Origin: Cladopsammia gracilis
Lineage: Eukaryota > Cnidaria > Anthozoa > Scleractinia > Dendrophylliidae
Assembly: GCA_022457155.1 (NCBI GenBank)
Contig: JAJGOT010000602.1
Span: forward strand, 62,001 to 126,000
Reading direction: 5' to 3'
Length of the DNA: 64,000 nucleotides
Shown piece by piece: positions 60,846 through 64,000 of the stretch (position 1 is the stretch's first letter; each line of letters begins with the position of its first letter). The notes beneath the pieces were generated by a model. The model made no database searches and was not told the origin of the DNA. It worked only from the letters and a program-made list of their open reading frames with translations. Made by a program: the position numbers and the translations under genes.

Positions 60846-61615
60846 CAACATAAAAGTGTTTCTAAAAAGTGATGAAACAAAAGTTATTGACAGTCTCTTC
60901 ATCACTATACCTAAATACCAAGCCACTGGTCTCTGGAAAGAAATATGAGACAGGATTCAAGCCAGGTCCGATTGAGTCAGGACTGAAGTCAGTTTGCGAC
61001 CAAGGAATACAGGTCAGGTTAGACATTGAGTTAGGGTTAGGGCTACAGCTTGAGTCCTGACATGAATCCTGGCATTCATGATAGTTTGTCTCATATTTCA
61101 ATAAACAAAATTATCAAAATCAGTTCACTTGGTCTCAGATAGACTTAAGTGACCGTAAATCTCCAGTTTCCAGATTTTAAAGCCCCTTTTAGCTATACTG
61201 AGATTCAAATTATTACAATAACAACAACAACAACAACATTATATAAATAATATGAATGCTAAATTGTATTATGAACATTAATTAGCCAAACAAGAGGCAG
61301 GAACAATATTACTTATCTAGAATGAGAAAAAATTCAGTTAGCTGCTTAAATGTTTTTAAGATATTGCAATAAAAACAATAATCATACAAAAATATAAAAA
61401 TCATATACACTGCCAAACAAAATCTTGGGAAAAAATCCAACTTTTTCACTTAAAAATGGATACCTGTTCTGAATCAAACTAACATACATTTTCCTTAACT
61501 TATTTATACAACAATGAACAAAGGCATCGAATTAGTTAATTAAAAATCACTTCTCGATTTCACATATTACATAAATTTGGTTAATTTATCTGCCACTGTT
61601 GTGGCAGTTGCACAG

Positions 61616-61910
61616 TCAATTTTGGCTCGAAAGCTTGACAAACGACACCCAAAACTGTTTGGTCAGGCACCCATGCCAGCCAATTTGTTGTTCTCCTGCC
61701 TTAGTCCAATAGAATATTCCAATGTCATATTTGGCACCGTAAGCGAGGATCCTTCTCAATAGCGCATCTTTCCCATTTTCTCCTATTTGTCCGGCTCCTG
61801 AAAACTTGGATGTTCCACTGACAGGGAACCGAACCCTCGCAGGAGAGTTTCTAGCAGGGTTGACCTCTGCTTCCAGGCCCGAAATGCTCTCACACTTTTC
61901 CACCTGGCAA
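61616..61910 (-). CDS. Exon-like frame inside the transposon, unrecognised
   Basis: About 95 residues of protein-like sequence: CESISGLEAEVNPARNSPAR, TSKFSGAGQIGENGKDALLR, YDIGIFYWTKAGEQQIGWHG. A CCAG acceptor-like site lies just upstream at about 61910 on the minus strand. It may be an exon of the element's own gene or a captured host exon. No domain is recognised. Confidence 0.4.
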
Positions 61911-61999
61911 CATTTTAATTTAACCTGTCAAAACAAAACTAAATAGTGTTACTGATGAGGCTGTTGAAAGATTTACCAGTGTAGAAGTAAATTATTACC

Positions 62000-63248
62000 T
62001 CAAAAATTTCCAGAAAATAATGGATCACAAACGAATGCACAGCAAATGACACAGTTGACAATATTTACATTGGCGTCCGCCATTTTGATTCTCCCAGAAT
62101 TCCTTTCCAATCGTAGATGGTTCCCATGCTTCGCGCGTTTCTTTTCCTTCCGCGCGCGACTAGCTCCCGCGCTCGCTTAAATTTCAGAAATTTACATCTA
62201 CCTTACCTTGAATTGAGTTGTCGGAATTAGTTTTCTTTCCGCAATACAAGCAGGAAGCCAGTCAATGGCTACAAGAACGATTTCAAAAATTCCAGGCCAG
62301 CTTGATTGACAATCTCCGCCACGAAGGTAAAACACGTGAGTGGTAGCCTAGAGGGAGCCACGAAGCCTAGTCAGGCTGTACTGTAAAGTGGGAATGTGTT
62401 TCAATTTCAACAACAGCAACACTTCAGCTTTGGCTTTGTTTGCCAAATCAATTGAGTACTAATTTTCTGAACATGAGTGCGCGCGCGCCCGCGCGCGTGG
62501 GCATCCATGCTCCAAAAAGAATTCACCTGGTCAAAACATGTGGCGGCCATGTTTGCTCGAGTGAGGCGAATTTTCCTGCTGGAAGCAGCTGCAAATCCTT
62601 TGCACATTCCTGCTTAATGGTTGATAACAAGAAATCCTTTTGACCTTTGTGACAGAGAGCCATCATAGTAACATAAGCAACGCAAATTTTGCAATCTTGA
62701 GCGTATAGGTTGATTTAAATTCTTTGCTTCATCAACTGTCAAGAAGATGACATATAAGCTTACAAGTTGTAAAGAAGTTTCAAGTTTTCAAACGTTCAGT
62801 TACGATTGGTTGTAAATAGAATAATGTTGGATGGCTAGAACGCAGCTTAGAGTTTGTATGCGGGAGAAATGGCCCATTTTTGGTTGCTCTTTCATGTTGG
62901 GTAAGTAAGCTTAAAAGTTAAGTACATTTGCATACAGTTACATTACCTTTGGATAAGCTTATGATCTTTTCAAGCTTACTTGCTCAATGTAAAAGTGATA
63001 AGCAATAATTGGGCTTAACCCCAAAATACTTTTCAAATTATTGTGATCTTAGTGATCCAAAACAGCTCTCACTGTTGTTATAATACCCTGAAGGTGAAGA
63101 AATGCCTGCACCATTACAGTATGTCAGTATTGACTGCTGATCAGCAGTGTTTCTTTTTTATGATGTTGCTCATATTAAATGTTGATTATAATATAAGTCA
63201 CAGCTTCAACCTTTCAGCAACACTGTCCATGAAATATATTCTTCTTGG
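62000..63248. other. Interior of the transposon, no gene recognised
   Basis: Contains a GC-rich spot with CGCGCGCGCCCGCGCGCG (about 62478-62495) and short frames on both strands (62407-62643) with no domain. A TAAGCTTACAAGTTGTAAAG-type AT-rich region follows. Confidence 0.35.
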
Positions 63249-63444
63249 GGATGGACCATTTTATTTTTAGGGGTGGGGGGTTGGGCATTTTGTTTTAGCA
63301 AGCATGAATTTTTTTTACCATCTTGAGGCTGTGCAAGAATTTTTTTTTGTGATTTTTCCATACTTTTCTATACTTTATCTGGGCGTGAATTTTTTTTCTT
63401 GGTATTTGCCCCCCCCCCCCCCTCAAAAATAAAATGGTCCATCC
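63249..63444. repeat. Small inverted repeat (GGATGGACCATTTTATTTTT ends)
   Basis: GGATGGACCATTTTATTTTT at 63249 mirrors AAAAATAAAATGGTCCATCC ending 63444. The interior has GGGG and C16-like runs next to the arms and GAATTTTTTTT repeats. Confidence 0.85.
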
Positions 63445-63664
63445 TTTATAGGGTTCAGCAAATATAATCGAAGCAACTAGGGCATGGTGCATGACTGTTG
63501 AAGCATGGTGTTGTACTGCATGGGGCGATACCCTTGCAGTATATAATCATATATGGGAAATAAAAAAGAGATGTGGGGCAATAAAATTATTATATCTTCA
63601 AGAAATAGTAAAAGTGAAACCTTTTAGGGCAATTTTAAGGTGTGCAGGCCTTTTTTAAGCCCAA

Positions 63665-63770
63665 CGACTTCAGGCGACCTTAAGTGACAAAGAGCGACTT
63701 AAGGCGACTTAAGGCGACTTTAGGCAACTTAAGGCAACTTTAGGCGACTTAAGGCGACTTAAGGTCCCAG
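63665..63770. repeat. Right subterminal GGCGACTTAA array
   Basis: About ten degenerate units (GGCGACTTAA, GGCAACTTTA), matching the left array in inverted sense at the outer end. Confidence 0.9.
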
Positions 63771-64000
63771 AGTAGGCCTTGTTTACTAGAAAGACTAATG
63801 AAAAGATGTTATGTTCATCATGTCACATTAGGAGTAATAGACCTAGCTTCATCTACAGACCTAGCTAAGAATGGGAATTATCTTACTGAAGGAATTCTTC
63901 TTCCTTCTTCAAATACTGTTCTACTTGGAATTCCTCAACACCTGCCACTCCTGTCAAATTAAACAGTTAACCCACTCAAAATGCTCTGGTACTTGCTGGT

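Larger units (their letters stand above)
60635..63780. mobile_element. 3.1-kb transposon with 28-bp inverted ends and GGCGACTTAA subterminal arrays
   Basis: AAGGCCTACTCTGGGACCTT at 60635 is part of a perfect 28-bp inverted repeat with the right end (63753-63780). GTTT is found on both sides (60631-60634, 63781-63784), a possible 4-bp duplication. Next to each end lies an array of GGCGACTTAA-type decamers (60653-60845 and about 63665-63770), the sort of site a transposase could bind. The 2.8-kb interior has no recognised transposase, but one exon-like minus-strand frame is present (61616-61910). Confidence 0.8.

Overview
The window looks like a cnidarian nuclear genome, most likely an anthozoan such as a stony coral. 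Its single-exon class A GPCR copies, Penelope-like elements with GIY-YIG ends, Polinton-type elements and very dense short foldback transposons fit that group. The species call is inference from content; no host marker gene is present. Few ordinary host genes are visible: two intact GPCR genes (10511-11509 minus, 46750-47757 plus), several GPCR pseudogenes, one tRNA-like gene and a few unrecognised coding remnants.

The main object is a 17,324-bp Polinton/Maverick (adintovirus-like) integrated viral element at 26466-43789. It is bounded by an exact 6-bp target duplication (CAGATG) and by AGTAGTATA/TATACTACT termini. It carries a protein-primed DNA polymerase B, a retroviral-type integrase, a double-jelly-roll major capsid protein, a penton-type minor capsid protein, an FtsK/A32-type packaging ATPase, a YqaJ/lambda-exonuclease-like recombinase, a VLTF3-like late transcription factor and about eight small or membrane-anchored proteins of unknown function. 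Most genes start 5-30 bp after a TATATA-type motif, so the element seems to carry its own promoter code. Both ends are long near-perfect palindromes (about 187 and 211 bp). Their arms differ between the two ends, but their tips match in inverted orientation. These hairpin-like ends are the most unusual feature seen. Reading-frame breaks in the recombinase, the ATPase, a coiled-coil protein and the polymerase suggest this copy is decaying.

The element is nested. It sits inside a short Tc1/mariner-like non-autonomous transposon (TIR CAGTCGAACCCC, TA duplication), which lies between roughly 0.6-kb inverted repeat arms (25000-25610 and 44158-44710) that carry a GTGCAGGTTGCAGG minisatellite. A second, AT-rich Polinton fragment (1-1200) is fused to a truncated GPCR pseudogene at the left edge of the window.

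Layout: 1-17500 holds the Polinton fragment, GPCR copies and many foldback repeats. 17945-22784 is a Ty3/Gypsy retrotransposon with identical 128-bp LTRs but lacking key catalytic parts. 22800-26465 holds repeats and the left flank. 26466-43789 is the viral element. 43790-46700 is the right flank. 46750-50300 holds a GPCR gene and a decayed duplicate. 50600-57300 has coding remnants, foldback elements and a Penelope-like element. 57960-63780 has two larger terminal-inverted-repeat elements.
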